DNA of 64,000 nucleotides, from the NCBI RefSeq assembly GCF_000330725.2, contig NZ_AMZY02000010.1, positions 62,001 through 126,000 on the forward strand, given 5' to 3'. The DNA is from Mariniradius saccharolyticus AK6 (GTDB taxonomy: Bacteria > Bacteroidota > Bacteroidia > Cytophagales > Cyclobacteriaceae). The notes under the pieces were generated by a model. That model saw only the letters and a program-made list of their open reading frames with translations. It searched no databases and had not been told where the DNA came from. Numbering within the stretch: the first letter of the stretch is position 1; each line of letters starts with the position of its first letter. This document shows, one piece after another, positions 32,889 through 41,957 of this stretch. The translations under genes and the position numbers were made by a program.

Positions 32889-34256
32889 ATGATCTACAAT
32901 TCCATTATCGAGACCATTGGCAACACCCCCATGGTTCGCTTGAACAGAATCAATAAGGGCATCAAAGGAGAAATCCTCGTCAAAGTCGAATACTTCAATC
33001 CCGGGAACTCCATGAAAGACCGGATGGCCATCAAGATGGTAGAAGACGCCGAAGAGGCCGGAATCCTAAAGCCCGGAGGCACCATCATCGAAGGCACGAG
33101 CGGCAATACGGGAATGGGCTTGGCCTTGGCGGCAATAGCCAAGGGATACCGCTGCATCTTCACAATGGCAGACAAACAATCCAAGGAAAAAATCGATATC
33201 CTAAAGGCCGTCGGGGCCGAGGTAGTCGTTTGCCCAACCAACGTTGCACCCGAGGATCCTCGATCATATTATTCCGTAGCAAGACGTCTCAACCAAGAAA
33301 TCCCGAATTCATTCTACCCCAACCAATACGACAATCTCTCCAATTCCCTCGCGCACTACGAAACGACCGGCCCCGAAATCTGGAAAGATACAGAAGGCAG
33401 AATTACGCACTATGCGGCGGGCGTCGGCACCGGAGGCTCCATGTGCGGTACAGCAAAGTACCTCAAGGAACAAAACCCCGATATCGTGACCGTGGGCATC
33501 GACACCTATGGCTCAGTTTTCAAAAAATATAAAGAAACAGGAGTATTCGATGAAGATGAGATATACCCCTATCTGACCGAAGGTATCGGCGAAGACATTC
33601 TCCCAAAAAACGTAGACTTCTCACTCATTGACCATTTTATCAAGGTCACGGACAAAGACGCTGCCGTAATGACAAGGAGGCTTTCCCGTGAGGAAGGGCT
33701 CTTCGTGGGCTGGTCCTGTGGATCGGCTGTACACGGTGCCTTGGAGTATGCCAAAGAAAACCTCAAGGAGGGTGACGTGATGGTGATCATCCTGCCAGAC
33801 CATGGCACACGCTATCTCGGCAAAATCTACAACGACGATTGGATGCGCAACCACGGCTTTCTCGAGGACAAATCTTTTGGCACTGCAAGGGATATCATCG
33901 CCTCTAGAAATGGCAGCTACAGGCTGGTTGTCTCCCAGAAAAACGACAACGTAAAGGATGCTATCCACCTGATGAACCAAAAGGGCGTATCCCAGATTCC
34001 CGTCGTGGAAGATGGTCAGGTTGTGGGGAGCATTACCGACAGCAAACTGCTTTCCAAGATCATCGAAAATCCAGAATTGAAGGATGCAAAAGTTTCCGAG
34101 GTGATGGAAACTTCGATGAAATTTGTAGCCTTGGACAGTACGCTTGATGTGCTCAGCAGCATGCTCGAAAAGGAAAAAGCGGTCCTTGTCAGGGACGACA
34201 AACACCAAATCCACATCGTCACCAAGCATGATCTCTTGGAGGCCATGACCAAGTAA
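32889..34256 (+). CDS. Cystathionine beta-synthase-like PLP enzyme with C-terminal CBS pair
   Basis: ATG at 32889 starts MIYNSIIETIGNTPMVRLN; the upstream in-frame TTG is unlikely. The 455-residue protein has the cysteine synthase/CBS fold with PLP lysine in NPGNSMKDRMAIKM, EGTSGNTGMGLALAA and GVGTGGSMCGTAKYL, then two CBS domains (about 335-455, DAIHLMNQKGVSQIPVVEDG). This matches cystathionine beta-synthase, which condenses serine and homocysteine; the CBS pair may regulate it by adenosyl compounds. A cysteine synthase role cannot be excluded from sequence. A -7-like box TACCTTTC lies at about 32860-32867. Confidence 0.9.
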   Translation: MIYNSIIETIGNTPMVRLNRINKGIKGEILVKVEYFNPGNSMKDRMAIKMVEDAEEAGILKPGGTIIEGTSGNTGMGLALAAIAKGYRCIFTMADKQSKEKIDILKAVGAEVVVCPTNVAPEDPRSYYSVARRLNQEIPNSFYPNQYDNLSNSLAHYETTGPEIWKDTEGRITHYAAGVGTGGSMCGTAKYLKEQNPDIVTVGIDTYGSVFKKYKETGVFDEDEIYPYLTEGIGEDILPKNVDFSLIDHFIKVTDKDAAVMTRRLSREEGLFVGWSCGSAVHGALEYAKENLKEGDVMVIILPDHGTRYLGKIYNDDWMRNHGFLEDKSFGTARDIIASRNGSYRLVVSQKNDNVKDAIHLMNQKGVSQIPVVEDGQVVGSITDSKLLSKIIENPELKDAKVSEVMETSMKFVALDSTLDVLSSMLEKEKAVLVRDDKHQIHIVTKHDLLEAMTK

Positions 34257-34280
34257 ATATCTTTCAACATTATTTGGAAA

Positions 34281-34346
34281 GGAGATAGGAGGCGCAATAA
34301 GGTTTCGAGGCCATTCGTCGCAGAAATCGAGAAACCCTGCATCTCC
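34281..34346 (+). other. Imperfect long hairpin between CBS-like gene and cytochrome operon
   Basis: GGAGAT (34281-34286) pairs with ATCTCC (34341-34346) and GGTTTC (34301-34306) with GAAACC (34331-34336), with asymmetric internal loops. It sits 25 bp after the upstream stop and 80 bp before the next start. No T run follows, so it is not a standard terminator. Confidence 0.25.
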
Positions 34347-34427
34347 TACTCCCATTTTCCCCGATTCTCACATCCTGTTTGCGAAAATTCCAAAATTCTG
34401 TAATTTGACCGAAATAGCGTCAATTAC

Positions 34428-37148
34428 ATGTTTCCCAAAGGATTACCTGTTTTTATCACCCTTGCCTTTCTTTTCCTTGTCGGATTGATCATTTGGCTTT
34501 GGCCCGAAGACCGTGTTAACTTCAGTACGGAAGTAAAGCCAATCCTGAACAAGCATTGCATTTCCTGCCATGGCGGTGTCAAAAAAAACGGTGGCTTCAG
34601 CGTACTGTTTGAGGAGGAAGCATTAGCCCCGACCGAATCAGGGATACCGGCCATTATCCCCGGCAGTCCCAACCAAAGCAACCTCATCAAGCGGCTCCAT
34701 GAAACCGATCCCGAGTTACGGATGCCTTACCAAAAACCCCCGCTTTCTGAACAGGAAATTGAAATCCTGAGGAAATGGATCAAGCAAGGCGCAAAATGGG
34801 GAGATCATTGGGCCTATGAAAAAGTAGCAAAACCAGAAGTACCGAATCGTCCACAATGGAAAGAGGGGATCAAAGCATCTACCTTGGATGCCTTTGTACT
34901 GGAAAAACTGGAGGAAAATGGACTTCAGTCCTCCGCTCCAGAATCCAAAGGTCGGTTGCTGAGAAGGCTTTCTTTGGATATCACAGGCTTGCCACCCTCC
35001 GAAGGCCTCGCCAAGGAATGGAAAACCGGGCAAGTGGATTTGGATCAAGTCGTTGACACGCTGCTTTCTGACAAGGCTTTTGGCGAAAAATGGGCAAGCT
35101 GGTGGTTGGATTTGGCGCGCTACGCAGATACCAAAGGCTATGAGCGGGATGTGTCACGGACTATGTGGCCTTACAGGGATTGGGTGATCGACGCACTGAA
35201 TGCGGATATGCCCTTTGACCAATTTACCATCGAACAGCTAGCCGGGGATCTTCTGCCCCAGCCGAGCGACACACAATTGAAAGCCACAGCCTTTCATCGA
35301 AACACCATGAACAACGATGAGGGCGGAACCCAGGATGAGGAATTCCGGGTAGCTGCCGTGCTGGACAGGGTCAACACAACCTTTGAAGTCTGGCAAAGTA
35401 CCACCATGGCCTGTGTGCAATGCCACAGCCATCCCTACGACCCAATCCGGCACGAGGAATATTTTCAAGCGGCGGCATTTTTCAACAATTCCAGGGACGA
35501 AGATACCCACGATGAGGAACCCAAGCTGCGCATGTATGAAGCCACTGATTTGGCTGAAATCGAAACCATCAAAAATTGGGTCAAGGACTTTGGCAAAAAG
35601 GAAGATGTTAGGTTCTACGGTGATTTCCTCAGATTCCAGGAGCCCAAATACCATGCGCATCTCTGTGAGGACTTTGACAAGGCCGAGCTGATCGATACCA
35701 AATGGCTGGGCCTTTGGCCTGGCGGGTCAACATATCTGAGAAATGTTTATACAGGCAGCTCCGACCTTTTGCTGCTGAATTATTGGGCGGATGTGGACGG
35801 AACCAAGATGAGTATCCGTGAAGACGGTCCAGACGGGCGGGTCCTCAGCCAATTTGTCATCAACAAAACCAATGGTCGAGTGACGCGGGCGATACCCTTT
35901 TTACCCGTAGATGGAAAGGTTGACCTTTTCATTTCGGCCGAAAATCCAAGAGCCAAAGCCCAACAAAACACCTCAGCGATCGTATGGTTTGCCTTCGTCC
36001 CCTCTCTTCCCGGAAAAGACAAACCGGGACACGCCGGTATGCAGGAGAAGTTTATCAGCCTGCTCAACCAAAAACCGCTCTCACTACCGATCATGGGTGA
36101 AAACCCAAGCTTCATGCAGCGGGAGACAAGGGTATTTGAAAGGGGAAATTGGTTGCTGCTTGGCGAAAAAGTAGAGCCGAAGACTCCGGCAGCCCTGAAC
36201 CCTTGGCAAGAAAAATGGCCCAGAAACAGACTTGGATTGGCCTATTGGCTGACGGACAAAGAGAACCCCTTAACTGCACGCACGGTCGTCAACCGGGTTT
36301 GGCAGCAGCTGTTTGGTCGGGGCTTGGTCAACACCTTGGAGGACATGGGTACCCAATCTGATACGCCATCGCACCAGGAGTTGTTGGATTATTTGGCTTG
36401 GCAACTGATGTACGAATATGATTGGAGCCTCAAAAAGCTGATCCGGGAAATCGTGCTTTCGAACACCTATCGACAAAGCTCACAAATCACACCGGCAATC
36501 CTTGCCGCAGACCCGGAAAACCGCTGGTATGCCCGAGGACCGAGGATAAGGCTTAGCGCCGAACAGATACGCGATCAGGCTCTGGCAAGTACCGGTTTGC
36601 TGAGCAGGAAAATGTATGGTCCGCCAGTCATGCCTGAGCAGCCTGAGGGCGTTTGGCAGACGGTCTATAACGGTGAATCCTGGACAACGAGCGAAGGCGA
36701 AGACAGGTACCGACGCGCAGTCTACACCCTGCTGAAAAGGACAAGCCCCTACCCTTCCTTCATCAGCTTCGATGCCGGTAGCAGGGAGGTCTGCCTCAGC
36801 AAACGCATCGTCACCAACACACCGCTTCAGGCGCTCGTCACCCTCAACGACCCGGTCTACATCGATGCGGCGCGAGAGATAGCAAAAAAAATGCATACAC
36901 TCAGTGAGAAACCCCAGGAAGCGATCGCGTCAATGTATGGATCGATGATGCTGGAAGAAATCCCACCTGCAAAACTCCAAGCTTTGACAAAGTTGTACGA
37001 ACAGGCATTGGAAAACTATCGCCAGAAACCCGAAATGGCCATTGAGTTGATTTCCCAGTCGGAGCAAAAAAATAAAAATACACTTGCCGCTTATGTGGTG
37101 GTAGCCAATGCCCTGTTGAACCTGGATGAATTCCTAACTAAACCCTGA
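34428..37148 (+). CDS. Planctomycete-type cytochrome c / DUF1549 / DUF1553 protein
   Basis: The 906-residue protein starts with one TM helix (LPVFITLAFLFLVGLIIWLW) as signal anchor, a c-type heme motif C44-I-S-C47-H48, then DUF1549 (PSCyt2; CVQCHSHPYDPIRHEEYFQA) and DUF1553 (PSD1; NPLTARTVVNRVWQQLFGRG, DMGTQSDTPSHQELLDYLA). Such three-domain proteins are abundant in Planctomycetes and present in some Bacteroidota; their function is not established but periplasmic oxidation of sugars or sulfated glycans is suspected. It heads a three-gene operon; the next gene begins 2 bp after its stop. Confidence 0.92.
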   Translation: MFPKGLPVFITLAFLFLVGLIIWLWPEDRVNFSTEVKPILNKHCISCHGGVKKNGGFSVLFEEEALAPTESGIPAIIPGSPNQSNLIKRLHETDPELRMPYQKPPLSEQEIEILRKWIKQGAKWGDHWAYEKVAKPEVPNRPQWKEGIKASTLDAFVLEKLEENGLQSSAPESKGRLLRRLSLDITGLPPSEGLAKEWKTGQVDLDQVVDTLLSDKAFGEKWASWWLDLARYADTKGYERDVSRTMWPYRDWVIDALNADMPFDQFTIEQLAGDLLPQPSDTQLKATAFHRNTMNNDEGGTQDEEFRVAAVLDRVNTTFEVWQSTTMACVQCHSHPYDPIRHEEYFQAAAFFNNSRDEDTHDEEPKLRMYEATDLAEIETIKNWVKDFGKKEDVRFYGDFLRFQEPKYHAHLCEDFDKAELIDTKWLGLWPGGSTYLRNVYTGSSDLLLLNYWADVDGTKMSIREDGPDGRVLSQFVINKTNGRVTRAIPFLPVDGKVDLFISAENPRAKAQQNTSAIVWFAFVPSLPGKDKPGHAGMQEKFISLLNQKPLSLPIMGENPSFMQRETRVFERGNWLLLGEKVEPKTPAALNPWQEKWPRNRLGLAYWLTDKENPLTARTVVNRVWQQLFGRGLVNTLEDMGTQSDTPSHQELLDYLAWQLMYEYDWSLKKLIREIVLSNTYRQSSQITPAILAADPENRWYARGPRIRLSAEQIRDQALASTGLLSRKMYGPPVMPEQPEGVWQTVYNGESWTTSEGEDRYRRAVYTLLKRTSPYPSFISFDAGSREVCLSKRIVTNTPLQALVTLNDPVYIDAAREIAKKMHTLSEKPQEAIASMYGSMMLEEIPPAKLQALTKLYEQALENYRQKPEMAIELISQSEQKNKNTLAAYVVVANALLNLDEFLTKP

Positions 37149-37150
37149 TT

Positions 37151-38659
37151 ATGCTAGGACTTGAGAGACTATTAAAAGAACTCCAGCACCGCCAATTGGA
37201 AGAGCAGACGAGGCGGCACTTTCTCCTCGAATGTGTCAGCAAAATGGGTGGATTGGCACTGGCGCCGCTGCTATTCTCCTGTGAATCAAATCCCAAAATA
37301 CCCGCGACTCAGCAGGTTGCCTTGAGTCAGCGCACCCTCAATCCCCTTTCCCCCCAGCCTCCACCGCACTTGCCCAAGGCGAAGTCGATCATCTACCTCC
37401 ACATGGCAGGATCGCCTTCACAGCTAGAATTGTTTGATTTCAAACCTGAATTGGTGAAATACGATGGAAAAGCCTGCCCAGAGTCGCTGTTGGAAGGGAG
37501 AAAATTCGCCTTTATCCGCGGTGTCCCCAATCTTTTGGGGCCCCAGTCCAGTTTCCGGCAACACGGTGAATCCGGCGCATGGGTGTCAGATTACCTGCCT
37601 CATTTTTCCAAAGTTGTGGACGAAGTAGCATTTCTCAAAGCCGTCCATACCGACCAATTCAACCATGGCCCCGCCCAACTTTTCATGCATACCGGTAGTC
37701 CGCGTCTCGGAAGGCCAAGCCTCGGGAGTTGGGTGACCTATGGCCTCGGAACAGAAAACCAAAACCTGCCGGGCTTTGTCGTGTTGACCTCGGGCGGAAA
37801 AACCCCCGATGCAGGCAAAAGTGTCTGGGGCTCAGGATTCCTTCCTTCTGTCTACCAAGGTGTACAATGCCGCTCCAAGGGAGACCCTGTGCTTTACTTG
37901 CAGGATCCAAAAGGGATCTCAAGGGATTTGAAACAAAACATCATCAGTGCCATCAATGATGTCAATAAATTGGAATATGAGCAGTACGGAGATCCTGAGA
38001 CACTGGCCCGGATCAATCAATACGAAATGGCCTATCGGATGCAGATCGAAGTCCCCGAAGTGATGAATATCAACGATGAGCCCGCATACATCCACGAACT
38101 CTACGGCACCAAGCCAGGTGAGGAAGCATTTGCGAACAACTGCTTATTGGCCAGAAAGCTCGTCGAAAAAGGCGTCCGCTTTGTCCAACTTTTCGATTGG
38201 GGATGGGACAGCCACGGCACGGATCATTCGACGGCGATCGACTTGGGCTTCAGAAACAAATGCAATGAGATCGACCGCCCGATTGCAGCGCTGTTGATGG
38301 ATTTGAAGCAAAGGGGAATGCTCGAGGATACGCTGGTCGTCTGGGGCGGGGAGTTTGGCCGCACGCCGATGCAGGAAAACCGGGAGGGAAAAACGATGGG
38401 CTACAAAGGCCGCGATCACCACGTGGAAGCTTTCACCATGTGGATGGCCGGAGGCGGGATCAAAAACGGCAGCTCCTTTGGCGAGACCGACGAATTGGGT
38501 TTCGGTGCGGTCAGCGGCAAGGTCTCCGTGCACGATATCCATGCCACCATCCTCCAACTGATGGGATTCAACCATGAGCAATTCACCTATGATTTCCAAG
38601 GGAGACCGTTCAGGTTGACAGATGTAGAAGGCCATATCATCCAAGAAATCCTGGCTTGA
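37151..38659 (+). CDS. DUF1501 protein with Tat-like signal
   Basis: The 502-residue product starts with a leader containing twin arginine RR followed by a hydrophobic stretch (QTRRHFLLECVSKMGGLALAP) ending near a cysteine (LLFSC), consistent with Tat export and possibly lipidation. The body is DUF1501 (sulfatase/alkaline phosphatase superfamily-like): MAGSPSQLELFDFKPEL, GVPNLLG, VVWGGEFGRTP, GRDHHVEAFTMWMAGGG. DUF1501 genes are the standard neighbours of DUF1549/DUF1553 genes. Its stop overlaps the next start (TGATG). Confidence 0.92.
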   Translation: MLGLERLLKELQHRQLEEQTRRHFLLECVSKMGGLALAPLLFSCESNPKIPATQQVALSQRTLNPLSPQPPPHLPKAKSIIYLHMAGSPSQLELFDFKPELVKYDGKACPESLLEGRKFAFIRGVPNLLGPQSSFRQHGESGAWVSDYLPHFSKVVDEVAFLKAVHTDQFNHGPAQLFMHTGSPRLGRPSLGSWVTYGLGTENQNLPGFVVLTSGGKTPDAGKSVWGSGFLPSVYQGVQCRSKGDPVLYLQDPKGISRDLKQNIISAINDVNKLEYEQYGDPETLARINQYEMAYRMQIEVPEVMNINDEPAYIHELYGTKPGEEAFANNCLLARKLVEKGVRFVQLFDWGWDSHGTDHSTAIDLGFRNKCNEIDRPIAALLMDLKQRGMLEDTLVVWGGEFGRTPMQENREGKTMGYKGRDHHVEAFTMWMAGGGIKNGSSFGETDELGFGAVSGKVSVHDIHATILQLMGFNHEQFTYDFQGRPFRLTDVEGHIIQEILA

Positions 38660-40050
38660 TGGCAATACTCGCGCTTATAGAACTACTGGGTAGAATGCAC
38701 CCCCTATTGGTACACCTACCGATAGGGTTCCTTATTTTTGGGATTTTCCTAATTTTCTATTCCAAAAAAGAAAATGACTTACTCCCGGCCGTACGCCTTG
38801 CGGTGATACTTGGGCTATTGGCGGCTATTGCGTCCGCGATAAGCGGCTGGCTGCTCTACCAATCGGAAGGGTTCGCGTTTGAGACTGTCCGTGGGCATTT
38901 GATAGCTGGTGTGATCACCAGTATTCTTTCAGGTTGGCTACTTTGGGTATCCCACCGAAGGACAGCCATCGACCGCAGCATCAAATGGATATCCGCCGCC
39001 TTGGGAATCGCGTTGCTGATCACAGGCCATCTTGGCGGCAACCTGACACATGGAGACGATTACCTGGTGGAGGTTCTTCCAGAACCGGTTCAATCGTGGT
39101 TTGGATATGAACCAGAAGCCCCCAAACCCATTGCCTTGGATCCCGATCAATGGCAGGAGGCCTTGGTCTATGAAGATCTCGTGATGCCCATTCTCCAGCA
39201 AAACTGTGTAAGTTGCCACAGTCCCAAAAACAAAAAAGGTGGCTTGATGCTGACTTCCATCGAGGCAATCCAGCAGGGAGGGGAAAACGGGCCTGTTTTG
39301 ACAAAAGAGAATCCACTTGAAAGTCCGCTGATCGCCCGCATGCTTTTGCCTTTGGACCACGAGGACCACATGCCTCCAAAAGAAAAACGGCAGCCGGAGA
39401 AGGCCCACATCGAATTGGTGAAGGCCTGGATCGCTGCCGGAGCGGACTTTTCAAAAACGCTTGGAGCCGCAGGAATCGAAAAAAACTTGCTTGTCCCATT
39501 TTTCAAAAAAGAATCTATTCCCGACTTTCCCATCACGGACCTCGCCCCTATCCCGGTGGATAGCCTGAAAGTTTTTGCCGAAAAGGGAATCCTTGTCGAA
39601 CCCATCAGCCTCGACAACAGCTTACTCAAGGTATCCTGTATCAACTTTTCTGCTTTCACCGATGCTGATTGGGAAATGCTGAAAGGCATCAGTTCCCACG
39701 TCGCTTGGCTGGACCTCAGCGGGACAGCGGTAAGCGACAGCCTGATGGTACATGTTGCTGGACTTCCCAACCTCACCGTCCTCAAACTCAGCAACACTGC
39801 CCTGCGGGGTATCCTTTTGGAAAAACTGAATGCAAATACCAACCTCAAGCGGCTCTACCTCAATCAAACGGAAGTCGACTGGAATACTTTGGAAGTATTG
39901 AAAACCCATCCCAGGCTCATGGGATTATTCGCCTACAACACACCCGCTTCCAAGAGCGAAACACCCGATTGGGCGAAAAAATGGGGAATCAAACTGGAGA
40001 CAGGCGGCTATCAGTTACCTGTGGTGGAGACAGAGAAGGTGGTTTATTGA
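38659..40050 (+). CDS. DUF2231 membrane protein with cytochrome c domain and leucine-rich repeats
   Basis: ATG at 38659 follows a TTG that would add one residue. The 463-residue protein has four TM helices in a DUF2231 module (MHPLLVHLPIGFLIFGIF near residue 13, further histidines GHLI, TGHLGG), a planctomycete-type cytochrome c domain with CVSCH near 183 (VMPILQQNCVSCHSPKNKKG), and about four leucine-rich repeats (LTVLKLSNTALRGILLEKL, LKRLYLNQTEVDW) near the C-terminus. A membrane heme module plus periplasmic cytochrome suggests electron transfer between the DUF1549/DUF1553 cytochrome and the membrane; the LRR part may be a docking surface. Overlaps the DUF1501 gene by 1 bp. Confidence 0.9.
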   Translation: MAILALIELLGRMHPLLVHLPIGFLIFGIFLIFYSKKENDLLPAVRLAVILGLLAAIASAISGWLLYQSEGFAFETVRGHLIAGVITSILSGWLLWVSHRRTAIDRSIKWISAALGIALLITGHLGGNLTHGDDYLVEVLPEPVQSWFGYEPEAPKPIALDPDQWQEALVYEDLVMPILQQNCVSCHSPKNKKGGLMLTSIEAIQQGGENGPVLTKENPLESPLIARMLLPLDHEDHMPPKEKRQPEKAHIELVKAWIAAGADFSKTLGAAGIEKNLLVPFFKKESIPDFPITDLAPIPVDSLKVFAEKGILVEPISLDNSLLKVSCINFSAFTDADWEMLKGISSHVAWLDLSGTAVSDSLMVHVAGLPNLTVLKLSNTALRGILLEKLNANTNLKRLYLNQTEVDWNTLEVLKTHPRLMGLFAYNTPASKSETPDWAKKWGIKLETGGYQLPVVETEKVVY

Positions 40051-40086
40051 ATTCATCATTGACTTTTCTAAACGCATTACGCTGTT

Positions 40087-40482
40087 TCAGTTTAACGCAG
40101 TCCAGAGAAAAACCACTCCCATATACGTCCAAAACAATGAAAAAAGGATGTGAACAATCGTTTCAAAGGTCTTCCCTTTCCATAGTTTGGGTGAATAGAC
40201 AAATAGCTGGACAAATAACCTGATCGTCCAAAAAACACCCAAGCCGAAGCAGATGTGCTTTCCGAGTTTTGTACCGATCAGATCCGCATAGGACGTAATG
40301 CATAATACCCCCATTGCAAATACCGTGAACGCGATGAAAAACGTATGCACTTGTACCATTTGGCGATTAATCAGCGTCAATGAATTGAGCTGCTCTTTCC
40401 AATTGAAATAACGCGGAAAAATTATGTGGACAAGCGCTAATGACGCCAAAAGGTACCCAATGATTCTAAAGTGAATCTCCAT
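40087..40482 (-). CDS. Small integral membrane protein, about four TM helices
   Basis: ATG at 40482 gives a 131-residue product MEIHFRIIGYLLASLALVHI; an in-frame TTG at 40497 is less likely. Four hydrophobic helices (ASLALVHIIFPRYF, VHTFFIAFTVFAMGVLCITS, CFGLGVFWTIRLFVQLFVY, IVHILFSLFWTYMGVVFLW), conserved-looking Q-V-H and histidines. It overlaps the methyltransferase gene by 17 bp and is the last gene of a four-gene operon. No known family recognised. Confidence 0.78.
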   Translation of the reverse strand: MEIHFRIIGYLLASLALVHIIFPRYFNWKEQLNSLTLINRQMVQVHTFFIAFTVFAMGVLCITSYADLIGTKLGKHICFGLGVFWTIRLFVQLFVYSPKLWKGKTFETIVHILFSLFWTYMGVVFLWTALN

Positions 40483-41221
40483 TTTTTCCCAAAACAAACG
40501 TCGTGATGAAAGGTGTTGTTTTTTGTTCCTTAATGATCTTCAGATTTGCCGCAACAAAGGAATTCAGCCATTGCCTGCGCGAAAAAAAGTGAAAAAAACC
40601 TATCGTGTAGGCTGCGAAGTTGAAAAGATCCCTCAGATGCTCTGTCACATAGATTCGACAATCTGAATTTGCTACCCGATTGATTTCCCGAAAAAACACA
40701 GCCCTTTCACGCGCATCTCTAATTTCGTGGGCGGATAAAGTCAAAAAAATAAAATCAAAGCTACTATTACCGAATGGAAGCTTTTCGGTTTCAACGTTGA
40801 TTGTTCTTGGATCCGGTGGAAATGCTTTTCGGGCACGTTTGATTGATACTTCGGTATGTTTTCTGGGATCATAAAAATCACAAATTGTAAGGCAAGAATT
40901 TGGAGCCTTTGTTCGGATGATATGACTCGTTTCATCAAAACCTGCATTTATATTTAAGATACGGCAAGGCCTAGTATCATCGAACCAGGTCATTTGGTAA
41001 AGATCAGACCGATCATAGATATAATGTGACACGACAAGAGAAACCAAAATTGAAAACCCTGAAAACAACGCGAGCCAAAAGAAAACATCTTGAAATTGAG
41101 TCGGAAAAATCTCTGTAAAGATTGTCAGTACGACAATCAAAGAACCAGCGATCAAATAAAAGTGCCAATTGAAAAGAACAATGTTGCTTAGACCTTGAAA
41201 TCTGTTTCGGTTTGTGGCCAT
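40466..41221 (-). CDS. Membrane-anchored SAM-dependent methyltransferase-like protein
   Basis: The 251-residue product has two N-terminal TM helices (HFYLIAGSLIVVLTIFTEIF and FFWLALFSGFSILVSLVVS), then a class I methyltransferase-like domain: motif I-like CRILNINAGFDETS (degenerate, no GxGxG), acidic CDFYDPRKHTE, LPFGNSSFDFIFLTLSAHEI (post-motif II) and REINRVANSDCRIYVTEH. The normal glycine motif is altered, but the order of strands and the DFIF...AHEIR segment support a Rossmann methyltransferase fold facing the cytoplasm. Overlaps its upstream neighbour by 34 bp and downstream by 17 bp. Substrate unknown, perhaps a membrane lipid. Confidence 0.75.
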   Translation of the reverse strand: MATNRNRFQGLSNIVLFNWHFYLIAGSLIVVLTIFTEIFPTQFQDVFFWLALFSGFSILVSLVVSHYIYDRSDLYQMTWFDDTRPCRILNINAGFDETSHIIRTKAPNSCLTICDFYDPRKHTEVSIKRARKAFPPDPRTINVETEKLPFGNSSFDFIFLTLSAHEIRDARERAVFFREINRVANSDCRIYVTEHLRDLFNFAAYTIGFFHFFSRRQWLNSFVAANLKIIKEQKTTPFITTFVLGKNGDSL

Positions 41222-41949
41222 TGTTCAATTCTTCCCTTTTTCCAAATGTAAGGTATATTTTTCACCTCAAATGCATTCGCAAGGAGTGAATTTTTAAGCC
41301 TTAGTTCCTCAAAAAAACCCACCCGAACCCCTTGAACTGATATTGGTTGAGGTTGCCAGTTCTCACGCATGCCCTCAATGATCAGGACTTGTTTTCTCTT
41401 TTCATCAAAGCTGAAAGTGAACGGCAGCGGACCTGCAAACCTACGGGCTTCCTTCCAATCGGAAAACGGTGAACCCTCGGGCAAAGCGGGTTGAATCCGC
41501 TTTGTATCGATCGTCAATTCTATCCCCGAACGAACTGAAATGATATTCATTAAACCACCTTCGTGGGTTATATTGATGTCGGTAGTGGAATATTTGTAAT
41601 GTGTGAAAACATTTCCGAGAAATTGCATCTTGAGCTTATCTGTTTCTGATTTTAGGATGTACAAGCCCCTCAACCGCTTTCCCGACCGAGATTCATATCT
41701 GACAAACACCCGGTACCCAATTAGGAAAAAATCATTTCCAAGAAACTTTGGAAAACCCTTTGGCCTCAGATTCTTGGTTTGGACCATCGCCACCGCAACG
41801 AATCCCCATTTGTCTTGAAAGGTGTCGAGTTCCAAACATTCCGGTATCAAATCGGCAAGCAAATCTTTTGGAACTGCAAAAGACAAAACAATAGAACTTT
41901 CAAAAAAGGCTTCGATTTCGAATGGATGATTTTTTAGAAAGTCTATCAT
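41188..41949 (-). CDS. DUF2071-like (YqjF/acetoacetate decarboxylase-like fold) protein
   Basis: The 253-residue cytoplasmic protein has SIVLSFAVPKDLLADLIPECLELDTF, GFVAVAMVQTKNLRPKGFP, YRVFVRY, RGLYILKSETD and GRIEQWPQ-type C-terminal strand, which match DUF2071-like proteins as I know them. These have an acetoacetate-decarboxylase-like barrel; catalytic function has not been shown. It starts 8 bp after the DoxX-like gene and overlaps the methyltransferase gene by 34 bp. Confidence 0.75.
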   Translation of the reverse strand: MIDFLKNHPFEIEAFFESSIVLSFAVPKDLLADLIPECLELDTFQDKWGFVAVAMVQTKNLRPKGFPKFLGNDFFLIGYRVFVRYESRSGKRLRGLYILKSETDKLKMQFLGNVFTHYKYSTTDINITHEGGLMNIISVRSGIELTIDTKRIQPALPEGSPFSDWKEARRFAGPLPFTFSFDEKRKQVLIIEGMRENWQPQPISVQGVRVGFFEELRLKNSLLANAFEVKNIPYIWKKGRIEQWPQTETDFKV

Positions 41950-41957
41950 TTGGTCAA

